Source: Plantago elongata
Taxonomy: Eukaryota > Streptophyta > Magnoliopsida > Lamiales > Plantaginaceae
DNA: 50,952 nucleotides
Assembly: GCA_036897095.1 (NCBI GenBank)
Contig: JAYMSP010000450.1
Coordinates: 1-50,952, forward strand
Direction: 5' to 3'
In this document: positions 24,883 through 36,207 of the stretch, in pieces
Layout: every line of letters starts with the position of its first letter
Position numbering within the stretch: the first letter of the stretch is position 1
The notes under the pieces: generated by a model
What the model was told of the DNA's origin: nothing
What the model saw: the letters and a program-made list of their open reading frames with translations, nothing else
Database searches by the model: none
Position numbers and translations under genes: made by a program

Positions 24883-27800
24883 ATGGGACTTAGCCTCAGA
24901 ACCCAGAAACTTGGTGGCTCTGCTACTTCCCGATCCAATTATCCCAGCCCCAGAAATCGCCCAACCATGAAGTGAGTTTCTTTACTTTTCTACATGAGTT
25001 ATTTTCACTTTCTATGCTGTATTCTGAGGTTTGGCTGTTGTAACATACATCAATTTTTGATCCTTTTTGCCTTCTTAATTCTGCGCATTTACTTGTTAGT
25101 TACCTTGTAGAGGTTGCTGTTACTAGATCTAGGGATTTGGTGCTATTATCTCAAGCTTGCTTAACGTTGCTAATTGTTCTTGTTGATACTGTATTGCATT
25201 TGATTGAATGTATACACTTAGATATTGTATGTGGAACTGGAAGTAAGGGCTATTGGCTGTACCTATTGCATTAGGGATGTAGTGCAAAATGCGAAGTTAA
25301 AAGTTGCTATTTCTTGATAATGGTAACTTGTATCCTCACAAAGACCCAATATTTATTTTTCATTGAAGAGTAATGGCTAAGGTCTTATGTTAATTATCAA
25401 ACTTGTTCAAATGGTCGGCTCCAAAATCATTGAGAATATGTTGCAGTTTCTTATCCATAGAATCTTGGTTCATCTTTGGTTATTCGACAATAGCATATTT
25501 ATGATACGGAAGTCTTGGAGAGGTTCAAATTTACTTTTATATTAGTTTTATTGTCCAATAGAAATGCAAGTAAGTTACCCTGAAATCCAACATCTGTATT
25601 GATAATAATGAACAAACTAGTTTTATACGCATATATATTTCATCTTAATTGGATACATACTTATAAATTTATTACAAGTAGGCTGCTAAAGTTTGACCAC
25701 ATGTAAACACACATTAAGTTATTAACTTAGAAATAAAGTTTCAATTAAACATAGTTGCATGCTAGTTTAGCATTAAAGTTTCAATTAAACATAGTTGAAT
25801 GCAAGATTGATAGGGCTATTCTACGCGAATTATGTGACCTAGGTCCGGACACCTGATAGGTTAGCATCCTTTATCTCAGCTGATCTTGCCAATCCTCGGC
25901 AACGTCTCGTCTCACCGTCTACACGCCTTGAAGCGAACTTTTGTACTGTGATTTCTTTTTGTCTTCTCTTGCTAAAAAGGAGAGCTAGAAACGGAACTAT
26001 GAATAGCCACCAGCAGCTGCAACCTCTGATAAAGATGGCACCAGCAGCACAGAACAACGTCGACGCCAAATTCATCATTCTTGACAAAGACCGAATCACT
26101 GACGGCCACCACAAGACCTGTCTAGCCCTAATCGCCGACGAAACTGCCGCTGTCCATTTCCAGCTATGGGGTGACGAGTGTGATGCCTTTCAGCCCGGTG
26201 ACATTGTGCTCCTCTCCAAAGGTATCTTCTCCTACAATCGGACCAGTCTCGTTTTGAGAGCTGGCAAAAGAGGCAAGGTTCAAAAAGTTGGGGAATTTAA
26301 TTTGCCCTTTGTTGAAACTCCCAATTTGAGCGAGATTCATTGGGCTCTTGATCCACTTGATGGGAAGTATGTGCAGAAGTCTGTTCTTTCTCCATTTTCT
26401 CGTCTCTTTCCTCCTCCTCATTGATTGATTTTTCTTGTTTTTGTTCTGGCTTATCTGTCCAATGTATCAACTTCACTTATTTTGATCAATTGAAATCAAA
26501 TTACCAATTTTTATTTGAAAAAAAAAATGCAAGATTGATAGGGCATATATGTCATGATTCTTTGAATCGTTTCTATATCGTTCTGTAACTGAATATTTTT
26601 TGGCTTAGTCTATTTATAACCTTTTCACTTGCACTGATGGTACTAAATTTCTAATATTTACTAAATAGGGTTGGTTGAAGATGACTTTATGCAAATTTAA
26701 TGTCTCACAAACCATTGTCATGGTATGGAGGTAAAATTTAAAAAAAAAAATCATAATAAAACTTAAGTTAGAGGAAGAAGAAATACGACACTAACTTCCA
26801 AGATAGAATATAAAATACTAATACGTTTATATCAACTATACCAGCAACATCTGCTATAATTTGTTTTTTAATCATTTATGTAAATAAAAGTAAGTTTGAG
26901 AGGTAAGATGTTTCCATATAAATATTATATCGTATTTGTAACTTGAAAAATATAAATGGAATGTCATATATTTGATTTGATGACAACGAAGTGCAACTCA
27001 ATTGGTAAGACGCTTCAATCAATAGGTCGGGGGTTCGAGTCACCCTTAACCGTTTAAAAAAAAATATTTGTTTTGGTATGAATGCAGTACATTTTATAAT
27101 GTAAAATTAAGTATGATATAAAGTGATGACAGTGAAACTTAAATTGGTTTTGTATAGTTTCGTTTTTAAACATATTGTTTCACTTGAATGACTAATGTTT
27201 CATTTAAAAACATATGAATGATTCAAATTTTATTTATAATGTGTGACATTTTAAAATGGTCTGGTTTCAGTTAATTCAAAATGAGCGTTTTCCAACGTTT
27301 ATAAATCATTACATAGAAACTAATTGAATTTTATAGAATATTCTAAAATATAAAAATTATTAAACAATACTTTTTAAGGAGAAAACTTTGAACAAAACTT
27401 GCATATGAAAATATGTCAGCTTAACTCTTGGCTTATTTGGGTTACGATTGCATTTGTTATGTTAATGTTATGATTGAAGTGTTTAATTAGATCAATCAAA
27501 CAAGTTAGGTAATGATATTTTACGTAGCTTATAGTTTGTATATACAAAAAGTAGACTATGAAATATGTTGGGCCCTTGTAGAGGGCCTTGTTGCATGGGT
27601 TCATAACCCATGCCCTGTGCCTGACATGTTTACTGCTTATATGTTACAGAATAAAAACAATTTTCGGGATCTCCCTATCCTTAATAATAATCAACATGGC
27701 TTCTATAATGGAACGTGCCGATGAAAATCTCCTTCCAGCCATTTACAAAGAAGTGAGTGAAGCATTTGCTGCTGGGCCATCAGATCTTGGATATCTCACA

Positions 27801-29542
27801 TTTATCAGGAACTTTGTGCAAGGTTTAGCATCACCCATTGCCGGCATGCTAGCTATTAATTATGATCGGCCTAAAGTTCTTGCAGTTGGCATTTTTTGCT
27901 GGGCATTGTCTACAGCTGCTGTAGGCGTGAGCAAGTACTTCTTTCAAGTTGCTTTCTGGAGAGCAATAAATGGCATTGGACTGGCAATTGTAATACCATC
28001 GCTTCAGTCTTTCATTGCAGATAGCTATACGGATAGTGGGAGAGGGGCTGGGTTTGGATTTTTGTTTCTTATTGGCGCACTAGGGGGTATAGGAGGTGGA
28101 GCTATTGCCACAATTATGGCCGATTATGACTTTTGGGGCATACCCGGATGGCGATGCGCCTTAATCTTAATGGCCACCTTGAGTTGCTTAATTGGATTTC
28201 TTGTCTATCAGTTTGTTATTGACCCCAGAAATGTTGATGCAGCTCATGACATTAGCAATAGCGCTGAGTCTGTTGACAGGTATGGCTGTATACCAAGAAA
28301 ATTAATATTGTCATAGGATTTTCATTGTTAGAGTGTTTCTGGGAGCTTTTTCGAACATCTCATTGGCCTTCTTATTGTAAGCTAGTTTATAGCACCTTTT
28401 CTTAAAAACTTACTATTACATACTAATATGCAGAAGCCAGATAACCATCTCTCTTTAGCTATTTAATTAACCTATGTGTGTTAGCCGCGCAAATAAGCAT
28501 AATATTCTAGGTTTATAGTCTGCAATTAAAAAGAAAAAAGGCGTATGCGAGAGTTCTATTTGCAACTGTAAATCTTCTATATCTTTGCTGCTTCTTGATA
28601 TGTTAACTTCATATAACAGTTGCAGTTTCTGAATTTAGTGATGTTTGCTCAGGGAAAGTCTGATAGACAAAAACAATACCAGTTCTGTGACGGTATGGTT
28701 GGAATCATGGACGGCCATGAAAGCCGTAATGAAAGTTCCAACCTTTCGGATCATTGTTTTACAGGGCCTTGCTGGTTCTATTCCTTGGACATCCATGGTC
28801 TTCATTACGATGTGGTTCGAACTCATTGGTCAGTTTATCATCAAAATTTTATGCCACAAGTGCAAATCTCAAATTGGATGCACCAAACAGTGTTAATCCT
28901 TCAAATTTACACTCTCGATTCAATCTAACTTGTCTTGCTGCAGGTTTCGACCACAGGAGTGTTGCAACCTTGGTCAGCTTCTTCGCTGCTGGTTGTGCTC
29001 TGGGATCTCTTTTTGGTGGTGTAGTAGCAGACAGAGTTTCCCGTAAATACCCTTATTCAGGGAGAATCATGTGTGCACAATTCAGTGCTTTTATGGGCAT
29101 CCCTTTCACATTGTTTCTCTACAAAGTGATACCCCAGAGTGTCAGCAGCTATTACACTTATTCTACCACACTATTCTTTATGGGACTTATCGTAAGCTGG
29201 CCTCCTACAGCTGCAATAGGCCCCATGTTTGCTGAGGTGGTGCATTCCAAACACCGGACAATGATCTATGCATCTGACCGTGCGTTTGAAATGTCATTTT
29301 CCTCATTCGCTGCTCCTATTGTTGGAATCCTTTCAGAGAAGATGTATGGTTATGATACAAAGTCAATTGATCCTGTTTTAGGGTCAGCTAAAGAGGCATT
29401 GGCACTGTCAAGAGGACTTTTTGCAATGATGGTGGTTCCAACTATTTTGTGCTTCTTGTTTTATACTCCTCTGTATTGGACTTTCAAACAGGATCGCGAA
29501 AATGCCAGAATAGCCAGCATCAAGGAGACAGAAATGCTATGA
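24883..29542 (+). CDS. MFS transporter, tandem copy 1 (4 exons)
   Basis: Multi-pass membrane carrier of the major facilitator superfamily; the substrate is not known to me. Exons are 24883-24971, 27650-28279, 28653-28828 and 28944-29542, giving 497 residues. Exon 1 (MGLSLRTQKLGG...) was placed because its GT donor phase joins exon 2 as ...TMK-IKTIFG, exactly as in copy 2. Recognisable segments: MASIMERADENLLP (46-59) at the end of helix 1, a loop 2-3 AINYDRP, the glycine-rich IGALGGIGGGAIA, and an ADRVSRK loop (327-333), the second-half equivalent of the MFS signature. About 12 hydrophobic helices are expected. It belongs to the plant clade around At4g36790 as I recall. Intron 1 is 2,678 bases, far longer than the others, and hosts a retrogene and a SINE. 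Confidence 0.9.
25799..26544 (+). mobile_element. Processed retrocopy unit with target-site duplication
   Basis: The sequence atgcaagattgatagggc occurs at 25799-25816 and again at 26527-26544. Between them lie an intronless mRNA-like copy (25817-26517) and an A-run ending at the right repeat. Direct repeat plus A-tail plus lack of introns is the mark of LINE-driven reverse transcription. The insertion lies in intron 1 of MFS copy 1, in the same orientation. The left repeat falls at the end of a 40-bp local duplication (25734-25800). Confidence 0.9.
25999..26424 (+). CDS. SOSS-B/NABP-like OB-fold protein, retrogene
   Basis: 141 residues from ATG 25999. The frame is open upstream to 25948 and a second ATG at 26035 (MAPAAQNNVDAKF) is also possible, so the start is uncertain. 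The protein is one OB fold: KFIILDKDRITDG (strand 1), CLALIADETAAVHFQLWGDE, QPGDIVLLSKGIFSYNR, LVLRAGKRGKVQKVGEF, then a FVETPNLSEIHW tail. This is the layout of human NABP1/2 (SOSS-B), single-stranded DNA binders in double-strand-break repair; plant homologues are short and lack the long proline-rich C-terminus. No stop or frameshift is seen although it is a retrocopy, so it may be functional or very young. It carries about 180 bases of leader before the ATG. Whether it is expressed, and where the intron-bearing parent lies, cannot be seen here. Confidence 0.85.
   Translation: MNSHQQLQPLIKMAPAAQNNVDAKFIILDKDRITDGHHKTCLALIADETAAVHFQLWGDECDAFQPGDIVLLSKGIFSYNRTSLVLRAGKRGKVQKVGEFNLPFVETPNLSEIHWALDPLDGKYVQKSVLSPFSRLFPPPH
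26968..27075 (+). mobile_element. tRNA-derived SINE copy in MFS1 intron 1
   Basis: The A-box region GCAACTCAATTGGTAAGACG and B-box GGTTCGAGTCACCC are followed by cgtttaaaaaaaaat. Flanks atatttgatttg (26968-26979) and atatttgttttg (27064-27075) differ at one base and are a plausible target duplication, leaving an 84-bp element. It is the same family as 20835-20912. Confidence 0.6.
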
Positions 29543-30646
29543 AAGTTCCATTTCTGCTTGTGCTCTGGTGGAGTTGTTTGCTGAAACTACAGACTCGTAT
29601 TTGCTCGTAACGTGTAGAAGAATGCTTGCAGGCGAAGTCTGTATGATACTGCGATGCAGAGGCAGCACACTGTTGCATAATCTGGGAAAGTTTTGGAATT
29701 TCCCATGGTTAGTTAAAACAGATACATATTATACGTTCTAACATCATTATCATCATAATGGCGAGTTTACTCTTGACTCTTTAGTTGGATGTAGATGTTA
29801 TACCTTCAAATGTTGTTAACATAGTAGTGAGTTTTTCTACTCTTTTTCTGATCTGAACCATTTACTTTTTATTCACGTTCGATTCTCTATAGTGTGTTTA
29901 TTGGATAACTTAAGTGATCTATACCCCTTTTATGGATGTTTGAGTTTGAGATTTAAGGTGAGATGGTTCTGTTTTTAGATTATACATGCACATTGCGGTC
30001 TCCTGCGCTGCAACAAACTCAGGCCTTTTGAATTAAAATCGGACATAAGTTTGAATCTCGAAGATAACCACACAATACGATTATTTTCAGATGTTAATGT
30101 GTATTTCAATTGCATTATTTGCATTTCGAAACATGTAAAGTTTATATCTAAATATGTGATATTTATGATAATATGTATGATGTTTGATCTAGTCTCCTTC
30201 GTAAAATTTGCTCATTTTTATGAAAAAGGGTCTTTCCATATTGTCATTTTCCTTCCATACGGGTGAAAAAGCTCAACAAGAAATGGTAAAAGTCGTTAAA
30301 AAGTTCATATAGTCGCTACGATTTAAGTTTGAAACGTGATCGCCATAAACAATAATAACTGCCATTAATATATATTAAGAAATTCTTGAGATTCAATTTA
30401 CAGGAAAAGTCAATCCAATCTATCAATGTCACGTTGTTTCAATTTTTATAAAATTTAAAAAAAGGCAAATCGAATCAATCTGAATAAGCCATTTTCATTA
30501 CTTGGAATGAAGTCTCAGAGTGCTTGGTAAAATGCTCAAATCCAACCCACCATAGTCATACTCATAGTTGGTGCTGGATTGCTGCATTGATATATCATAT
30601 ATCCAGGTTCAATTCCTCTGTTTTGGTCTGCTTACATTTCGATTCA
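29543..30646. other. Spacer between the tandem MFS genes
   Basis: 1.1 kb holding the 3' end of copy 1 and the promoter and leader of copy 2. The frames at 30051-30266 and 30524-30646 have no family match; the latter is merely open upstream of the real start at 30647. Confidence 0.5.
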
Positions 30647-32934
30647 ATGAAACTCACGAGGCTTGTTTGCACGCGGACCCAAAGAACTGGTGGGATTGAT
30701 CATGTCGGATCCAAGAATCAGCAATCGAGAAATCCTGGACATGTCAAGTGAGCTTTTTAGACTCTATATTTGTTGTCTTTATTGCTTTTCCTTTGTTCTG
30801 GTTTTTGAGTTTTTGGTCTTCACAGTTACTTTATTACAGTTTTAGGCCATTAAAATGTTCGGTATGATACATGTGGTGATTGTGTTTATTGTTCATTACT
30901 TCATCATTCTCATCTAGTTCTTGGGCTTTCACCAGTTTTGATATTTGCTGAACATTCTGGTAATCTGTTGCAGTAAGTTATTTACCAATTCATTTTACTA
31001 TTCTTTTAAGAGAGCAGATAACATAAGGTAATGGGAACTACTGTAGAAAAATAAGATCCAAGTAGTAATTGAAGTTCATCTGTGAGGTCAGGTTTCCGCA
31101 CAATGTAATATTGGTATAAATGTAGGTCAATGAGGGTCTTTGAGGCTTTGATTTGAGAAAACTTTTCTGTTAGTTGAACTGATGATATATACTACTGAAA
31201 TAAGTTGAAAAATCAACTCCGGATGCAAGTGAGATCTAATGAATACCACTTCTGATGCTCAATCTAACATACATTGTTTTCTTACTGTAATTGCAGAATA
31301 AGAAAATTGTTCGGGATCTCTCTATCGTTGATTATAATCAACATGGCTTCTATAATGGAGCGAGCGGATGAGAATCTCCTTCCATCCGTCTACAAAGAAG
31401 TGAGTGAAGCTTTTGCTGCAGGACCCTCAGATCTGGGATATCTCACATTCATGAGGAACTTTATCCAAGGATTGGCATCACCTATAGCAGGTGTGCTAGC
31501 AATCAATTACGACCGTCCTGCTGTACTAGCAATAGGCATTGTATGCTGGGCCTTATCCACAGCAGCTGTAGGAGCAAGCAAGTATTTCTCTCAAGTTGTA
31601 TTTTGGAGAGCGATAAATGGTTTTGGATTGGCAATTGTGATACCGTCGCTTCAGTCTTTCATTGCAGATAGCTATATGGAAGGTGTAAGAGGAGCAGGAT
31701 TTGGTTTCTTGAGTCTTGTAGGAGCAGTAGGTGGTATAGGAGGTGGAGCTATTGCAACAGTAATGGCAGGTTATGATTTTTGGGGTGTACCTGGATGGCG
31801 TTGTGCTTTCATCATAATGGCGACTTTGAGTTGTTTGATCGCATTTCTTGTGTATAAATTCGTTGTTGATCCCAGAAATATTAGCTCGGTTCATGATGCC
31901 AGGTCCAATAACAGTTCGGATAGGTATATCTTGAACCGTTGTATAAATACTTGTTAATTTAGTGTATAATAAACAGTTTAGGGACAGTCTTGTAGTTTTG
32001 CGTGGTATCTTACTAATGTTGTTCATTTCAGGGAAACTTTGATTCACAGAAATAGAACCAGTTCTGCCACATTGTGGTTTGAATCATGGACGGCCATGAA
32101 AGCCATCATGAAAGTTCGAACATTTCAGTTCATTGTTCTACAGGGACTTGTTGGATCTCTTCCTTGGACAGCAATTGTCTTCATCACGTTGTGGTTCGAA
32201 CTAATTGGTATGGATTTTCGTTCCTAAGACTGCCTATGAGTCTTAAGTTGCAATCCAAGTCTCCAGTTTTCACTTGTTACAGAAGTTGCATTGATACTCA
32301 AATTTTTTTATTTCCGCTTGCTTGATGCATTGCAGGCTTTGATCACAATAGTGTTGCAACGTTGGTCAGTATTTTTGCAGCAGGCTGTGCTATAGGATCC
32401 TTCCTTGGTGGTGTAATAGCAGACAGATTGTCCCGAAAGTACCCTCATTCGGGAAGGATAATGTGTGCACAGTTTAGTTCTTTTATGGGCATCCCCTTCA
32501 CATTATTCCTCCTCCAAGTGATCCCCCAGAGTACCAGCAGCTACTATACGTATTCCGTCACACTCTTCCTGATGGGCCTTTCAATCAGCTGGTGTGCTAC
32601 AGCTGCAAACGGCCCAATGTTTGCTGAGGTCGTACCTCCCAAACACCGAACCATGATTTATGCATTTGATCGCGCTTTTGAGGTGTCGTTTTCCTCTTTC
32701 GCCGCCCCACTTGTCGGAATTCTTTCAGAGAAGATGTATGGTTATGATGTGAAGGCAGTCGATCCAGTTTTAGGATCGGCTAGAGAGGCATTAGCTCTGT
32801 CGAAAGGGCTTCTTGCTGTGATGGTGGTTCCTTTTGGTTTGTGCAGCTTGTTATATAGTCTTTTGTATTGGACTTTCAAGCAGGACCGTGAGAATGCTAG
32901 AATAGCTATAGCAAAGGAAACAGAAATGCTGTAG
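30647..32934 (+). CDS. MFS transporter, tandem copy 2 (4 exons)
   Basis: Exons 30647-30747, 31297-31923, 32032-32207 and 32336-32934 give 500 residues. Exons 3 and 4 have exactly the lengths of copy 1 (176 and 599 bases), and exon 2 is three bases shorter. Exon 1 (MKLTRLVCTRTQ...) joins as GHVK-IRKLFG and resembles copy 1 exon 1 loosely (TRTQRTGG against LRTQKLGG), so the N-terminal region evolves fastest. Core segments are nearly identical to copy 1: SIMERADENLLP, YDRPAVLAIG, GAVGGIGGGAIATVMAG and ADRLSRKYP. Intron 1 is only 549 bases, against 2,678 in copy 1, showing that copy 1 expanded by insertion. It converges on the UGT gene 152 bases downstream. Substrate unknown. Confidence 0.92.
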
Positions 32935-33086
32935 AAATCTACCTCTCCAAGAAATTTCTTGATGCAATGGTTAATGGAGAACACAGAAAACATGAAGTTA
33001 ACAATTCATTATCTTTGAAAACAATACTGATACAACAAGAACTAGATAGCCCAAAGCCTCAAACAATGCATACTCATAAAGAAAGG

Positions 33087-34648
33087 TCAAAGTCCTTTAC
33101 ATCTTTTGTCTACTTCAGCAACCAAATCATGAACAAAACAATGCAGGTTCTTGAAAGAAGATCCATCCTCAGCTAATGCATTTTGCATCTTCTCTCTCAC
33201 TTTCTTGATCTCTTGTTTCAACTCATTCGACCGTTCCTTACTCATAAAATCCCCAATCTTCTTCGCAACCTCCTCTCCTTTAACCTCCTCATCATCACAA
33301 AGATTGATCCCAATTCTCCAATCATCCACCAGTAGCTTCCTGTTTGTTGGTTGATCGGTGAAAACAGGATAACAAAGCATTGGAATGCCACACCATATAC
33401 TTTCCAGAATCGAGTTCCATCCACAATGAGTCAAGAAACCTCCAATTGCTGGGTCTGACAGGACTCTGCTTTGATCACACCATGGAACAACCACTCCCCT
33501 ATCTTTAGTCTTGTCTTCGAATCCTGGAGGCAGTATCTGCTCAATACCTGTTTGCAGAAAATGTCATTCTGGTGATTAATTTCAAGAGTTTTTGCTGCAG
33601 AAAACTTTAAGCCTATTTGCTATATTCATTCATAATTTCACTTACTATCCGTATCACTAATTCCAGGCCGAAGAACCCATATGAAACTTACTTCACAGAG
33701 CATAAGCCCGTTAGCAATTTCAAGATTCACTGATTTAGCTGTCCTTCCAAGGCTACCAAAAGATATATATAATACCGACCCAATTGGCTTCCCCTTGAGC
33801 CATTCCGTGCAGTCAGATTCAGGAAACAGGTTCCGAGGAACGGAACTTTCCCTAAAATGGAGTGATATAAGCGGACCGATGGGGTAAAACGGCTGGTTTT
33901 TTCTCAAAGCAGATACAGTCTCCATCTCAAGCTCTTCTACGGAGTTGCACAAGACAAAGTCAGCTTTTTTGGCCACGTCCAATGCCCTGAAGATCGAGTC
34001 GTTGATCATATTCGGTCCTGAGTCTTGGTAATGCGAAACGAAATCTTTGGTATTGATTGATTTGATTCCAGGGAGGTAAAGCACATTATCCTGACGACCG
34101 TTCACAGGAACATGCCCGTTTTTCATCAGAAGTTCTCTATGGTAATACAAAGAGTAGACCAGAGCCGGTTCAGACCATAAAGAAACATTGACTAAATTGT
34201 TCCTTTTCGCGATTTCTTCAGGCCATTCATAGAACGAATCTGCAATCAAGAAAAACTTGGAACCGGAACGGCTCTGGATTATGTTCTTCACTAAAATATC
34301 TACCTGATCAGGGAAATCTTCAATCAGGGCTTTGAAGAACTTGTCCAAGTTACCAGGCCGGTCAAATTCCGCAGGTAAACCATCTGATATAGTAGTGTAG
34401 GAGATATCAAGACCTGATGCTCGAGCTTTGGCAAAGATGTCGGTTGTGGTATCTTCATGCTGGGATTTAGAAATGGTGTAGTGAATGGCTTTGTGGTGAG
34501 CGAAGGTGATGGAGAAGCCAGTGGAAGCGAGTTTGAGGGCCAAATTAACATAAGGGATTATATGGCCTTGTAGAGTGTATGAGATCATTATGGCGTGTGG
34601 CTTGAGATTCGACTCATCGGAGGCAATCGTTATGTTCTTGGTTGCCAT
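33087..34648 (-). CDS. UDP-glycosyltransferase, UGT86A-like, copy 1
   Basis: GT1-family enzyme that transfers sugar, usually glucose, from UDP-sugar to small molecules; the acceptor is unknown. Exon 1 is 34648-33646 and exon 2 33547-33087, giving 487 residues with one phase-1 intron of 98 bases. I start at MATKNITIASDE (34648) rather than at the open frame's 34780, because copy 2 starts at the equivalent site. The catalytic His is H29 in SYTLQGHIIPY. The 44-residue PSPG box spans 357-400, beginning WCDQ, with HCGWNS at 375-380 and ending DQ, the Q typical of UDP-glucose use. First box residues WCDQ replace the usual W(A/V)PQ, as in UGT86A. Its 5' leader region carries a private 36-bp duplication. 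Confidence 0.93.
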
Positions 34649-34710
34649 TTTTTTTCTTCTGGTTCTTGTTCTTTTTCTAAGGATTGAGGAAAACTGGGAA
34701 TCAATGGCTA

Positions 34711-34808
34711 GCAAACATCGTTTACTTGAGAGTGATAACACTTTGATAATGATCAAGTGAAGACAAACAGGTGCAAACATCGTTTACTTGAGAGTGATAA
34801 CACTTTGA
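34711..34808. repeat. 36-bp direct repeat upstream of UGT copy 1
   Basis: gcaaacatcgtttacttgag and the 16 bases after it occur identically at 34711-34746 and 34773-34808, 63 bases and more before the start codon. UGT copy 2 has at most one diverged equivalent. This is a recent change in the leader or promoter of copy 1. Confidence 0.85.
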
Positions 34809-35120
34809 AAGTTAGTACACCATATTTTGCTTTCCTATGTGAAACTTTCATAGTAGATCTACTAAGAGTTTTTACAATACAGCAAATTCATATGCAGATT
34901 TACCTATCTGCCCTTTTGGAATAGTGAAATAATGGTTATGCAAAATATTAAAAAAGTCATAAAGAAGAAATCGACTTATAAAAAGCTTGGTTTGAAAAAC
35001 ATAAGAATGTATGGTTGCAATATTGAAGATGCTGGAAGTTAAAATTTTGGGAGTTTTTAGTTTGGTTAATATTGTAATTGTATGCACGTTTTGAATTCTT
35101 ATTTTATTTGTGGTAGTCCT

Positions 35121-35349
35121 AATTTAATTTGAGTTTTATTTTTTAATTATTATTGAACATGAAATATAGCATTACAATTACAATTGTTAAACAAGACGAA
35201 TTTATCAATCGATTCTTAATGAAAATCACCACCAATCTCTATTCGAGAGAATATAATCACCCATTTCGGGGAATCGAACCCGTGACCTCATGGTTTTGAA
35301 GTGTCTCAGCTTGCCACTCGGCTACAAACACTTTGACAATTTAATTTGA
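35121..35349 (-). mobile_element. tRNA-derived SINE with 12-bp target duplication
   Basis: The element covers 35133-35337 on the minus strand. A tRNA-like head has the A-box TAGCCGAGTGGCAAG and B-box GGTTCGATTCCCC, followed by a body of about 130 bases and an A-rich end (aattaaaaaataaaac). Both sides carry the identical sequence aatttaatttga (35121-35132 and 35338-35349). It is a different family from the copies at 20835 and 26980. It lies between the two UGT genes. Confidence 0.88.
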
Positions 35350-35594
35350 TTTTTGTACTAATGCAGAATTGTACACAGATTTTTACAACCCTATGATCCT
35401 TATAACATTTTTAATAAAATATAGAAAATTGCTAAAAGAAAATTGCAGAATTACCTAGGATACAAAAAAACATTCAAACATGTTGTCTGAAGACTGAATC
35501 CAGTCCTGGATCATCGACATGGACCACCATTTGTAACTTTTCTTCTCCAATAATAATCTCCATTTTGAAACTTTATTTTGATTATTTTTGGTTA

Positions 35595-35760
35595 GGGGTG
35601 GGCGCGAGATAGGGGTGGAACGTGATCAGGATTGGACTTCGAGTACCTTATAATTCAGAATTTATATGCACATTCTAATCCGACCCAATCTTTTACGGGT
35701 ACCCACTTTTGGGTACCCGCAAAAGATAGGGTCCGGATCGGGTCACTCTATTTTATTTTT
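35595..35760. repeat. Possible hAT-type MITE remnant with palindrome
   Basis: taggggtgggcgc resembles the terminal sequence of plant hAT elements. An inner near-palindrome, cgggtaccca facing tgggtacccg, lies at about 35697-35721. The opposite end is not found, so this is truncated or misjudged. Confidence 0.3.
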
Positions 35761-36207
35761 TAATATAAAAATCATTTAAAAAATAAAACAGTGAATTTTC
35801 AAAAGAATACTCTTTTAATTTCTAGAGTTTTTGTTCCCGAAATTTAGTTATGCTAAGACTTTTGGTAGTGTATCGAAAGGGTTCAGGTCTTCCAACTTAA
35901 ACGCAAATTATTCTTCAACTATAATAGTAAAAAATTTAATTAATAAAATCATATAGTTTAAGAGTAATTCGAGATCAAAATAAACACATAAAATTAAAAG
36001 TCAAAATTAAAAGTTTAAATGAAGAAAGTAGAAATTAGAGAGAATTTCTTAATTAGATTCCCTTAAATTTAAAATTTAAAGAGAACAGAACCTTATTACA
36101 TTTTAAAAAAAGTTTCTTCATGTAATGAAACAATTCATGATCTTCGAAAACAATAGTGATACAATAAGAAGTTGATGGCTCAAACAATGCATACTTATAA
36201 AGAAAGG

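Noticed and set aside
25948-25998. Extended N-terminus (MISFCLLLLKRRARNGT) for the OB-fold retrogene
   Set aside because: It lies in what is probably 5' UTR of the parent mRNA; family members begin near the OB fold. Kept only as an open-frame note.
26980-27063. Functional tRNA gene
   Set aside because: A and B boxes are present but the acceptor and anticodon stems do not pair; it is better explained as a SINE head.
27588-27649. Start of MFS copy 1 at an upstream ATG in the open frame of exon 2
   Set aside because: Exon 1 at 24883-24971 joins in phase and mirrors the exon 1 of copy 2; the bases before 27650 are a polypyrimidine/AG acceptor context.
31553-32047. 164-residue frame antisense to MFS copy 2
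   Set aside because: Shadow of the coding strand, rich in T, S, Y and C; crosses a splice junction of the real gene.
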